Shown: positions 1 to 5,988 of the stretch, in pieces
Layout: each line of letters begins with the position of its first letter
How positions within the stretch are numbered: position 1 is the first letter of the stretch
Source: Clostridiaceae bacterium
Lineage (GTDB): Bacteria; Bacillota; Clostridia; Oscillospirales; Acutalibacteraceae
Direction of reading: 5' to 3'
DNA: 12,165 nt
Assembly (NCBI GenBank): GCA_016292705.1
Contig: JAEDHZ010000028.1
Span: 1-12,165, forward strand
Made by a program: the position numbers and the translations under genes
The notes under the pieces: model-generated
Seen by the model: only the letters and a program-made list of their open reading frames with translations
The model's database searches: none
Told to the model about the DNA's origin: nothing

Positions 1-369
1 TTGCTGTTGATTGATTCTTCTCTTGATCTTTCAAAGCCGTATGGTGTTCTTGGCGTCCGTGAATGTTATGAGCATTTCAAAGCCCGGGAAAACGCTTTTG
101 CCTATGAAGCAATTCTGCCAACACAAAACGCTTACGATATGAAAAAAGCCGGTGTTCTCCTTTTTCCGAGACTCGGTGCGTTTTCGGAAAGCGTCTGGAC
201 GGCCGAAAAGAAAAAGAATTTTCAACATTTTCTTGAAAAGCTTGATGATTATTACAGAGCTATCGCCTTTTTGCCGTTTGATTATGCAAAAAAGCGCACC
301 GCCTTTCCCGGTGCGATAAAAAGTCTCGGTGCAAAAATCAAAAAGCAGTTTTCAAAAGATAATGACTGA
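1..369 (+). CDS. Probable GH20 beta-N-acetylhexosaminidase, C-terminal fragment
   Basis: The reading frame is open at the left edge, so only the last 122 residues are present and the true start lies outside; the TTG at base 1 is not taken as a start. The fragment contains a stretch near residues 50-80 (LLFPRLGAFSESVWT followed by KKNFQHFLEKL) that resembles the end of the GH20 (beta/alpha)8 barrel, where the family usually reads FPRLxALAExxW and then a short helix. GH20 enzymes remove terminal N-acetylhexosamines from glycans. The catalytic Asp-Glu pair would lie upstream and cannot be checked. The tail (residues about 95-122) is Lys-rich and has no membrane segment. The stop is TGA, followed by a strong hairpin terminator shared with the convergent gene. 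The family call rests on one C-terminal motif, so it is moderate; another alpha-glycan hydrolase with a similar barrel end is possible. Confidence 0.55.
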   Translation: MLLIDSSLDLSKPYGVLGVRECYEHFKARENAFAYEAILPTQNAYDMKKAGVLLFPRLGAFSESVWTAEKKKNFQHFLEKLDDYYRAIAFLPFDYAKKRTAFPGAIKSLGAKIKKQFSKDND

Positions 370-382
370 ACAAAAACCTGAC

Positions 383-415
383 AAAAAGTGCTGCCGGAAC
401 CGACAGCACTTTTTT
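383..415. terminator. Bidirectional rho-independent terminator
   Basis: An 11-bp perfect inverted repeat, AAAAAGTGCTG (383-393) and CAGCACTTTTT (404-414), surrounds a short loop and is followed by T-runs in both directions. It lies between the stop of the plus-strand glycosidase (369) and the stop of the minus-strand SCP2-like gene (424), so it can end both convergent transcripts. Confidence 0.9.
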
Positions 416-423
416 CAATATAA

Positions 424-1227
424 TTATTTTGCAAGGTCGCCAACCATAAGCAGGAAACCGCCGAGCTGTGCGCCGAATTCCGGTGCACCGTCCATGATAA
501 GCTTTCCGCTCTTTGTGGATTCAAGCATATCGTCCGTTCCGAGAAGCGTTCCGAGAGCACTCTTGAACGAATCAAAGCGAAGTGTGAAGAAGGGCATCGC
601 CCTCTTGTATTCACCTCTTCCGGCTCTTGTTTTGCCGGCTTTGACACGGATATATGCCGCAACCTCCGGATGATCGTTAACAGCAAAAGCGTAAACACGG
701 TCAGGGCTCTTGAGCGCCCAATCGTGGATTTCCGGATGTCCCATCTTGTTGAGCTGGCTGATACCGCTTGAAAGCAGATAGAAGAAGCACTTAACCATAA
801 GCTTCTGTGTTTCTTCATCCTCCGGAGCCTTGTCAGCGCCGAGAAGACTTGCCATCTTGAGAAGTACCTGAACAAAGGCAACCAGTGTTCCGGCCTTTTT
901 GATTCCGTGAATCTTCGGAATTGCGCCAAGGGTAATGTTGCCCTTGAAGAAGCCGTTGAGGGCTTCAACACTCTTGAACTCGAGCTCTATGTGAGGATCC
1001 TTTGTAAGGCAGGTGTGAACAAGCCATTCACCGCTGTTGACAACAAAGTGCATTCCGACCTTTCCCTCGGGAACTTCCGGGTTGAGGCAGCTGACCTGAA
1101 TAACAGCATGAGCGTGTTCAAACTTTTTTGCAAGCGAGGGAACATCAGTTGCTATAACCTTTACAAGAGGAAGAGCGGCGTTCAGAAAAATCTTGTTTGA
1201 ATATAATGCTTCCTGAGGTATTGACAT
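424..1227 (-). CDS. Tandem SCP2-like protein, paralog A
   Basis: This 267-aa protein has no signal peptide or clear membrane segment. It appears to hold two SCP2-like (sterol carrier protein 2 fold) repeats: residues about 40-135 (VGMHFVVNSGEWLVH, then IELEFKSVEALNGFFKGN and a helical segment) and about 175-265 (YAFAVNDHPEVAAYIRV, then FFTLRFDSFKSALGTLLG and SGKLIMDGAPEF). The alternation of an amphipathic sheet with 'phi-x-F/S-S-x-x-x-F/L-x-G-x-phi' and a closing helix is what SCP2 domains show; these bind lipids or other hydrophobic ligands. It is clearly a diverged paralog of the protein at 4633-5394: both have the KFNGL/ALNGF-type segment and the long central helix before domain 2. It is the last gene of the transketolase operon, 25 nt after the transketolase C half, with AAAGGAG about 12 nt before the ATG. 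The fold assignment is by pattern only. Ligand and role are unknown. Confidence 0.6.
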   Translation of the reverse strand: MSIPQEALYSNKIFLNAALPLVKVIATDVPSLAKKFEHAHAVIQVSCLNPEVPEGKVGMHFVVNSGEWLVHTCLTKDPHIELEFKSVEALNGFFKGNITLGAIPKIHGIKKAGTLVAFVQVLLKMASLLGADKAPEDEETQKLMVKCFFYLLSSGISQLNKMGHPEIHDWALKSPDRVYAFAVNDHPEVAAYIRVKAGKTRAGRGEYKRAMPFFTLRFDSFKSALGTLLGTDDMLESTKSGKLIMDGAPEFGAQLGGFLLMVGDLAK

Positions 1228-1252
1228 TATATTTGCTCTCCTTTCCTCTCAA

Positions 1253-2263
1253 TTAAAACTCGTCGTCCCAGTTATCGTCTTCTTCAAAGTCCTTGTGCAT
1301 AACTTCACGGACTGCGGCGATGATTCCGTTTGCATCGATTCCGACTTCGGCCATGATGTCCTCGTGAAGTCCGATCGGAGCAAACTTATCCGGATGACCG
1401 AGCATCTTGAATGCGCAGGCCTTGCCGGCTTCAACAACAACTTCCGAAACGGCTGAGCCGAGACCGCCGATTATGCTGTGGTCTTCAACGGTGATGATTC
1501 TTCTTGTGTCCATAACAGCCTTAACGATAGCTTCCTTATCAATCGGCTTAATGGTGTGCATATTGAGAACTCGAACCTTGAGTCCGTCTGCGTTTTCAAG
1601 GAACTCAGCAGCCTGCTTTGCCTGGAATACGCATGAACCGCAGGCAATAACGGTGATGTCTGTTCCGGGATTGATTTCAACAGCCTTGCCGACTTCAAAA
1701 CCGTAGTCCATGTTCTGATAGAGAACACGGTCAAAACCGCGGTTGATGCGGATATAATAAGGACCGAAGTTTTCATAGGCAGCGTTGACTGCGTTTGCGG
1801 TTTCCATTCCGTCTGCCGGAACGATAACGGTGAGATTCGGCATTGCCCTTGTGATTGCAAGGTCAACAATTGCGTGGTGGGTTGAGCCGGCCTGACCGAA
1901 GGAAGTGCCTGCATGGGTAGCAATAACTTTTGCGTTGACATTCTGATAGCAGATGTCTGTGTGGAGCTGGTCACAGGCTCTCATTGATGTGAAAGCGGAA
2001 AATCCGGAAAGGAACGGAATGCAGCCGACCTTTGCCATACCTGCGGCAACACCGAACATGTCCTGTTCAGCAATACCGACATTGATAACTCTCTCAGGGC
2101 AAACCTTGAGAACATCGCCGAGCTTTGTTGATTTTGCAAGGTCTGCGGTGATTGCAACAACCTTGGGGTCTTTAAGAATTATGTCAGCCAGAGCCTTACC
2201 GTAAATTTCAGCGGTTGCAACTTCTGTCTGGTCGATTGCGTTATATACAAATCCGCCTGCCAT
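1253..2263 (-). CDS. Split transketolase, C-terminal subunit
   Basis: This 336-aa protein carries the pyrimidine-binding domain of transketolase (residues about 14-180) and the C-terminal transketolase domain (about 200-325). NVGIAEQDM at residues 61-69 contains the conserved Glu66 that activates the thiamine diphosphate aminopyrimidine ring, and GSTHHAIVDLAITRAMPNLTV is the usual downstream helix-strand. Together with the N half encoded just upstream it should form a heterotetramer that moves a two-carbon ketol unit between sugar phosphates or other aldehydes. The start ATG lies 2 nt after the stop of the N half, and its ribosome binding site (AAGGAGGGT) lies inside the last codons of that gene, so translation is probably coupled. 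The acidic tail (EEDDNWDDE) is unremarkable. It is not a DXS-type enzyme, because there is no single-chain arrangement. The donor and acceptor substrates in this operon are not known. Confidence 0.92.
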   Translation of the reverse strand: MAGGFVYNAIDQTEVATAEIYGKALADIILKDPKVVAITADLAKSTKLGDVLKVCPERVINVGIAEQDMFGVAAGMAKVGCIPFLSGFSAFTSMRACDQLHTDICYQNVNAKVIATHAGTSFGQAGSTHHAIVDLAITRAMPNLTVIVPADGMETANAVNAAYENFGPYYIRINRGFDRVLYQNMDYGFEVGKAVEINPGTDITVIACGSCVFQAKQAAEFLENADGLKVRVLNMHTIKPIDKEAIVKAVMDTRRIITVEDHSIIGGLGSAVSEVVVEAGKACAFKMLGHPDKFAPIGLHEDIMAEVGIDANGIIAAVREVMHKDFEEDDNWDDEF

Positions 2264-2265
2264 AA

Positions 2266-3144
2266 TTATTTACCCTCCTTTTCTGCGCGAGCAACACGAC
2301 TGTTGTAATCTTCCTCAAGCTCTTTCATATACTTGTCAAATGTTGCGTCGTCAAGAGCCATGTAATGGCAATGATAGTCGCCTTCAATGTCCTTGATTCC
2401 TGCGCCTTTCTTTGTGTCCATGATGATGCAGGTCGGAGCGCACTTTTCCTTTGAACGCTCAATAGCTGCGTCAATAGCTTCGCAAAGAGCGCCGATATTG
2501 TTTCCGTCAATTGTAACGGTGTTGAAGCCGAATGCAGTCATTTTGTCTGCAAGCGGTTCAAGCTTCATAACTTCCTCTGTCGGTCCGTCGATCATGCAGT
2601 GGTTGCGGTCGATGAAAACGATGCAGTTTGAAAGCTGATAGTGATTGATTGTCATGAATCCTTCCCAGTTTGAGCCTTCACCAAGTTCGCCGTCGCCGGT
2701 AACAACATAGGTAAGGAAGTCCTTGCCGAGGATTCTTGCTGCAAGAGCAGTACCGGCTGCGATTGAAACGCCGTGACCGAGTGAACCGGTGGAAGCGTCA
2801 ACACCGACAACCTTGTTGGAGTCAAGGTGCATACCCATCTTTGAGCCGGAAAGGTTGAAGGTCTTGAGCATTTCGGGATCGTTGAATCCCTTGTCGCAAA
2901 GGACGGGAGCATAGGCGATTGCTGCGTGACCTTTTGAAAGGATAAAGCGGTCTCTGTCTTCCCACTTAGGGTCTTCAACCTTGATGTTGAGATACTTGTG
3001 ATAAAGAACCGTAAGAAGGTCCATAACGCTCATACCGCCGCCGACATGACCGCTGCCTGCCCATGAAGTTGTGTTCATGCAAAGCTTACGAAGCTCATAA
3101 GCTTTTTTTTCAAGGGCGAGCCATTCTTTTTTTGAAAGTGGCAT
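2266..3144 (-). CDS. Split transketolase, N-terminal (TPP-binding) subunit
   Basis: This 292-aa protein matches the thiamine-diphosphate/Mg-binding half of transketolase. Visible motifs are AGSGHVGG with His33, SKGHAA at 70-75, TGSLGHG at 119-125 and the TPP motif GDGELGEGSNWEG from Gly150 ending at Asn181 in FIDRN, followed by IDGPTEEVM and PLADKMTAFGF. The length is normal for the N half of two-gene transketolases, which are common in Clostridia and archaea. A strong GGAGG lies 7 nt before the ATG. The 210-bp gap to the upstream aminotransferase gene contains an inverted-repeat element (3177-3330), which may alter expression of this and later genes relative to the aminotransferase. Context with an aminotransferase and two SCP2-like proteins suggests a specialised role rather than the housekeeping pentose phosphate pathway; this is inference. 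Confidence 0.93.
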   Translation of the reverse strand: MPLSKKEWLALEKKAYELRKLCMNTTSWAGSGHVGGGMSVMDLLTVLYHKYLNIKVEDPKWEDRDRFILSKGHAAIAYAPVLCDKGFNDPEMLKTFNLSGSKMGMHLDSNKVVGVDASTGSLGHGVSIAAGTALAARILGKDFLTYVVTGDGELGEGSNWEGFMTINHYQLSNCIVFIDRNHCMIDGPTEEVMKLEPLADKMTAFGFNTVTIDGNNIGALCEAIDAAIERSKEKCAPTCIIMDTKKGAGIKDIEGDYHCHYMALDDATFDKYMKELEEDYNSRVARAEKEGK

Positions 3145-3176
3145 AATTTTTCCTCCGTATGTATTTTTTTATAACC

Positions 3177-3330
3177 GAAAACCCAAAAAGCTATCGTCTG
3201 AAAAAACGGGACGGACAGCGAATCCTACTCATATACCCATCACATACTCAGGCTGAATGCACATTGAAACCACGGACGGGTTGCCGCCACCCATGTATTT
3301 TTTCAGCAGTCTTTTCCTTTTTGGGTTTTC
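3177..3330. repeat. 154-bp MITE-like element with nested inverted repeats
   Basis: The ends are a perfect 14-bp inverted repeat, GAAAACCCAAAAAG (3177-3190) and CTTTTTGGGTTTTC (3317-3330). Inside is a second perfect 9-bp inverted repeat, CTGAAAAAA (3198-3206) and TTTTTTCAG (3298-3306), so a transcript from either strand could form a long interrupted stem. A small local hairpin GGGT/ACCC lies at 3278-3292. The bases just outside are TTTATAACC (3168-3176) and TTAATTACC (3331-3339), identical at 7 of 9 positions, which could be an aged target-site duplication or chance in A+T-rich DNA. A 21-codon frame runs inside on the minus strand (3229-3294) without a well-placed ribosome binding site. The element lies between the aminotransferase and transketolase genes of a probable operon. 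It could be a non-autonomous transposable element, or a structured leader for the transketolase; a single copy in this window cannot decide. Confidence 0.6.
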
Positions 3331-3354
3331 TTAATTACCTTGATTATGAAAGGC

Positions 3355-4620
3355 TCAGAAAAGCTCCGGATGATTCTTTGCAAGAACCTTGAAGCATTCT
3401 TCGCCGACTTCGATGGTGTGCTTGATATCCTTATCGGAAAGCGAAGCGTTGATGAAGTGGTTATGGTGACTTGCCATAAAGATTCCGCGCTTGACCATTT
3501 CCGCAATCCATTCCTGATGAAGAACCATGCTGTCATCGTTGGCAATTCTGAGATAGAACAGAGCCGGGGCACCGGAAGTTACGAGGTCAAAGCCATGTTC
3601 CTTTCCTGCAAGCTTGAGTCCCTCGGTAAGTTTTGTTCCCTTTTCAAAGAACATCTTCGGAACATCTAGCTTCTTCATCTTGTTGATGCAGGCGATGCAG
3701 GCTGCGAACGGAACGGCTGAAAGCCAGTAAGAACCTGTATATGAAAGCGAGCTCATTGCACTCTTGAGGAATTCCTTGCCGCAGACAGCCGACATATTGT
3801 AACCGTTGGCAAGAGCCTTGCAGAAGCAGATGAGGTCTGCCTCAAAGCCGAAGTAATGGTCAGAACCGGCAAGATCAAGACGGAAGCCTGCACGGACATC
3901 GTCAATGATGAGAATGATTCCGTTCTTGGTGCAGATTTCTCTGACCTTCTTCCAGAATCCTTCAGCCGGGAAGGAGTTGTCATAGAAGTTGCCGTGGTCA
4001 TACGGCTGAGCGATGAGAGCAGCAATTTCGTTCTTGTTTTCCTCAATAACTCTTTCAAGAGCGGGAATGTCGTTCCAGGGGATAACGATGTTGTTGCAGA
4101 CATCCTCTTCAAGAACGCCGGGATAGTCCTTTTTCATGCACCAGGGTGAAACGCCGTGATAATAACCGCGGAACATGATGATCTTTTTTCTGTGGGTGTG
4201 AGCTCTTGCACACATGATTGCACCCTGGGTTGCATCGTTACCGTTCTTTGCGAAGAACGCCCAGTCAGCGGTGTTAACGGTATCAACAAGAAGTTCAGCA
4301 CATTCAAGCATAACCTTTTCGGGTGTTGTTGTGCAGTTTCCGAGGGCAATCTGCTTCATTGCGGCAGCGTCAACATCATCATCGCAATAGCCGAGAACAT
4401 TAGGACCGTAAGCGCACATATAGTCGATATATTTGTTGCCGTCAACATCCCACATATATGAGCCCTTGGCTTTTTCGGAAAAGAGCGGCCAATTGGAAAC
4501 GGGGATGAACTGACCTTCTGCGGGGCCGAGGTGGCCATAGATGCCCGAGGGGATAACCTTTGTTGCCCTCTGGAACATCTCTCTGCTTTTCTGATGATTT
4601 TCATAAACCGGAATATTCAT
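3355..4620 (-). CDS. Class III PLP-dependent aminotransferase (HemL-like)
   Basis: This 421-aa protein has the normal length for fold-type I class III aminotransferases. Motifs in order: WDVDGNKYIDYMCAYGPNVLGY (57-78, the family substrate/active-site loop), AKNGNDATQGAIMCARA (124-140, equivalent to NSGTEA in glutamate-1-semialdehyde aminomutase), FRGYYHG (150-156), IIDDVRAGFR (238-247, with Asp for the PLP pyridine nitrogen) and FCKALANGYNMSAVCG with the presumed PLP Schiff-base Lys268. Departures from HemL (DDVRAGFR for DEVMTGFR, CKALANG for GKIIGGG, KNGNDA for NSGTEA) argue against tetrapyrrole synthesis and for another amino-group transfer or aminomutase reaction. The start ATG is 12 nt after the SCP2-like stop, with GGAGG overlapping that intergenic gap, so it is co-transcribed. 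Its likely partner is the split transketolase downstream: one enzyme builds or cleaves a keto or aldehyde carbon chain and the other aminates it. The substrate is not deducible. Confidence 0.88.
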   Translation of the reverse strand: MNIPVYENHQKSREMFQRATKVIPSGIYGHLGPAEGQFIPVSNWPLFSEKAKGSYMWDVDGNKYIDYMCAYGPNVLGYCDDDVDAAAMKQIALGNCTTTPEKVMLECAELLVDTVNTADWAFFAKNGNDATQGAIMCARAHTHRKKIIMFRGYYHGVSPWCMKKDYPGVLEEDVCNNIVIPWNDIPALERVIEENKNEIAALIAQPYDHGNFYDNSFPAEGFWKKVREICTKNGIILIIDDVRAGFRLDLAGSDHYFGFEADLICFCKALANGYNMSAVCGKEFLKSAMSSLSYTGSYWLSAVPFAACIACINKMKKLDVPKMFFEKGTKLTEGLKLAGKEHGFDLVTSGAPALFYLRIANDDSMVLHQEWIAEMVKRGIFMASHHNHFINASLSDKDIKHTIEVGEECFKVLAKNHPELF

Positions 4621-4632
4621 TGTTGTTCCTCC

Positions 4633-5394
4633 TTATGCCAAATAAAGCGCAACTCTGTCGAGTATTCTGTTGAGGTTGTCAATCATGTTGATGAGACCGG
4701 ACATGGTAACAGTTCCCTCTCCGATGCAGGCAACAGCGTTAACCTTGCCGTCAAAAAGATCTCTTGCAAGCTTGATTGAAGAAAACTCCATCTTTGAACG
4801 GTAGCTTTCGGGCTTCTGCTTGATTGTGACAAGATGATGATTCTTGACTCGGATTGTTGCGGCAACGGAATCCTTGATACCCATTTCGATGATGCCGTCG
4901 GGGATATAGCTTGCAGAGAAGCGACCGATTTCATCGTTGTTGCCGATCTGAGCGAGCGCAACGGTGATTAAATAGAACATGAGCTTTGTGCTGGTTTCAA
5001 AGAACTTTTCGTCCTTGAGGTCCTCTTCGCTTGCTCTGAGATATTTCGTGAGGATATCTGTCAGCTTTGTGAAATTATTGAGCAAAAATCCGATCTTTGT
5101 GAAACCCTTGACGGGAATCGGGGTAACGGTTCCGTCGATGAGTCCGTTGAACTTTTCGCAGGAGGAAAAAGGAATAAGAACATTGCAATCGGGGGCAACA
5201 CCCTGTTCCATTCTGCACCTGCCGTTTTTGAAAGTTATGGTTGCATCCGGACCGTTCTTAACGCTGAAAGCGATGGAGATCGGTTTTTTGACCTTTGCAA
5301 GTTTGCTTGCTTCTTCGTCAAGTTCGCAAAGGTTTTCCAAAGCGCCGAGAATACCGTAAAGGTTGATGTACGCTAAGGTTTTTGCATCTGTCAT
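4633..5394 (-). CDS. Tandem SCP2-like protein, paralog B
   Basis: First gene of the operon: 253 aa, soluble, no signal peptide. Two SCP2-like repeats are visible: residues about 36-120 (PISIAFSVKNGPDATITF, then CNVLIPFSSCEKFNGLIDG) and about 165-250 (GIIEMGIKDSVAATIRV, then KMEFSSIKLARDLFDGKV and a C-terminal helix). Both repeats share the pattern 'beta-beta ... F-S-S/x-x-K-x-x-x-L-x-D-G' expected in SCP2-type lipid-binding folds. It is a paralog of the protein at 424-1227, sharing architecture and the helical linker (EETQKLMVKCFFYLLSSG there, ETSTKLMFYLITVALAQ here). AAGGAGG lies 7 nt before the ATG, and a strong sigma-A promoter lies about 70 nt upstream (5462-5490). It may bind or present a hydrophobic substrate for the aminotransferase/transketolase pair; that role is inference. 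Confidence 0.62.
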   Translation of the reverse strand: MTDAKTLAYINLYGILGALENLCELDEEASKLAKVKKPISIAFSVKNGPDATITFKNGRCRMEQGVAPDCNVLIPFSSCEKFNGLIDGTVTPIPVKGFTKIGFLLNNFTKLTDILTKYLRASEEDLKDEKFFETSTKLMFYLITVALAQIGNNDEIGRFSASYIPDGIIEMGIKDSVAATIRVKNHHLVTIKQKPESYRSKMEFSSIKLARDLFDGKVNAVACIGEGTVTMSGLINMIDNLNRILDRVALYLA

Positions 5395-5461
5395 GTGAAC
5401 TCCTCCTTATATGTATGTGCGCAAAGCCGCCGCGGCAGAGCACACCATCTTTATTGTAAAT

Positions 5462-5490
5462 ATTTTACCAAAAAGGCGTCAGCATGTCAA
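5462..5490 (-). promoter_or_regulatory. Sigma-A promoter of the SCP2/aminotransferase/transketolase operon
   Basis: On the minus strand the -35 is TTGACA (5485-5490) and the -10 is TAAAAT (5462-5467), with a 17-bp spacer. It gives a leader of about 60 nt ending in AAGGAGG before the ATG at 5394. No terminator or obvious riboswitch lies between it and the gene. Confidence 0.8.
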
Positions 5491-5548
5491 TGCTGTTTAT
5501 TAAAAATAACAAACAGTTAAAAATTCAAAGCTATACTTGCCTGCAAAC

Positions 5549-5602
5549 AAAAAACGAACCGCACACCTGCGTTACTCAAAAACGGGTCTGCGGTTGTTTT
5601 TT
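5549..5602. terminator. Terminator after the lipoprotein gene
   Basis: An inverted repeat of AAAAAAC-g-AACCGCA (5549-5563) with TGCGGTT-g-TTTTTT (5589-5602) encloses a 25-nt loop, with one unpaired base on one side. The minus-strand transcript ends in a U-run, so it fits termination of the lipoprotein transcript 14 nt after its stop and insulation of the next promoter (5462-5490). Confidence 0.8.
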
Positions 5603-5615
5603 CAAAATGATGGGA

Positions 5616-5864
5616 TTACTCCACTGCACTTGTTGAAGAATTGTCTGCACCGGAGGTGCTCTGCGCCGGAGCCGTGGTGCTCTCGTCCGTTGTGCTCATG
5701 GAAGTGTCAGGCATCGTGCTCGGCATTGTGCTTGACAATGAGCTGTCGCTTGTTGCGTTGCCGGACGGCATTGAGGTCATGTCATCGCCTGAGCTGCAGC
5801 CGGTCATCAGCACCAACGAAAGCGCAAGGATGGCGGCAAGAATGATTGAAACGGTTTTTTTCAT
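5616..5864 (-). CDS. Small Ser/Thr/Met-rich lipoprotein
   Basis: This 82-aa protein begins with a type II signal peptide: MKK, a hydrophobic core (VSIILAAILALSLVL) and the lipobox M-T-G-C with the lipidated Cys at residue 23. The 59 residues after the cysteine contain 18 Ser and 11 Thr, five Met, several Asp/Glu and no Lys or Arg, so the mature part should be an acidic, disordered tether outside the membrane. No enzymatic domain fits in this length. A ribosome binding site AAGGAG lies about 10 nt before the ATG, and a small hairpin (5883-5908) lies just upstream of it. It is followed by a strong terminator. Function is unknown; the Met-rich character recalls metal-binding or spacer lipoproteins, but there is no decisive motif. 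Confidence 0.8.
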   Translation of the reverse strand: MKKTVSIILAAILALSLVLMTGCSSGDDMTSMPSGNATSDSSLSSTMPSTMPDTSMSTTDESTTAPAQSTSGADNSSTSAVE

Positions 5865-5988
5865 GTTGATATGCTCCTTTTGCCGGTATTTTTCCGGAAA
5901 TACGCCGGTGGCAAGGTCTTTCGGTTAAAATCAGCCTCGGCGGTTGACGACGAAAGACTTGTTTTCAGTATTCCCGACCTTTACAGTA
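5865..5988 (-). promoter_or_regulatory. Lipoprotein leader with two hairpins
   Basis: This 124-bp gap separates the ATPase stop from the lipoprotein start. It holds GTCTTTCG (5916-5923) paired with CGAAAGAC (5951-5958), and a second hairpin CCGGTATTT (5883-5891) with AAATA-CG-CCGG (5898-5908) directly before the ribosome binding site. Neither has a clear U-run in the minus direction, so they are not convincing terminators. No good -35/-10 pair was seen. The lipoprotein could be read from the ATPase transcript or from a weak promoter here. Confidence 0.4.

Noticed and set aside
282..971. 229-codon minus-strand frame
   Set aside because: It overlaps the SCP2-like gene in another frame, runs through the terminator and into the glycosidase end; low-complexity Arg/Ser-rich translation.
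3191..3316. Known riboswitch (TPP, c-di-GMP, ZTP classes considered) before the transketolase
   Set aside because: None of the conserved core sequences I know for these classes is present in the minus-strand transcript.
3159..3392. 77-codon plus-strand frame across the aminotransferase-transketolase gap
   Set aside because: It lies over the inverted-repeat element and runs antisense into the end of the aminotransferase gene, with no ribosome binding site.
3355..4620. Calling the aminotransferase glutamate-1-semialdehyde aminomutase (hemL)
   Set aside because: Key motifs differ from HemL and no tetrapyrrole genes are nearby; only the fold family is supported.
4979..5359. 126-codon plus-strand frame
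   Set aside because: Antisense shadow of SCP2-like paralog B with no promoter or ribosome binding site.
424..5394. Sulfoglycolytic transketolase pathway
   Set aside because: A split transketolase occurs in that pathway, but no sulfosugar isomerase, kinase, epimerase or isethionate-forming reductase is visible here.
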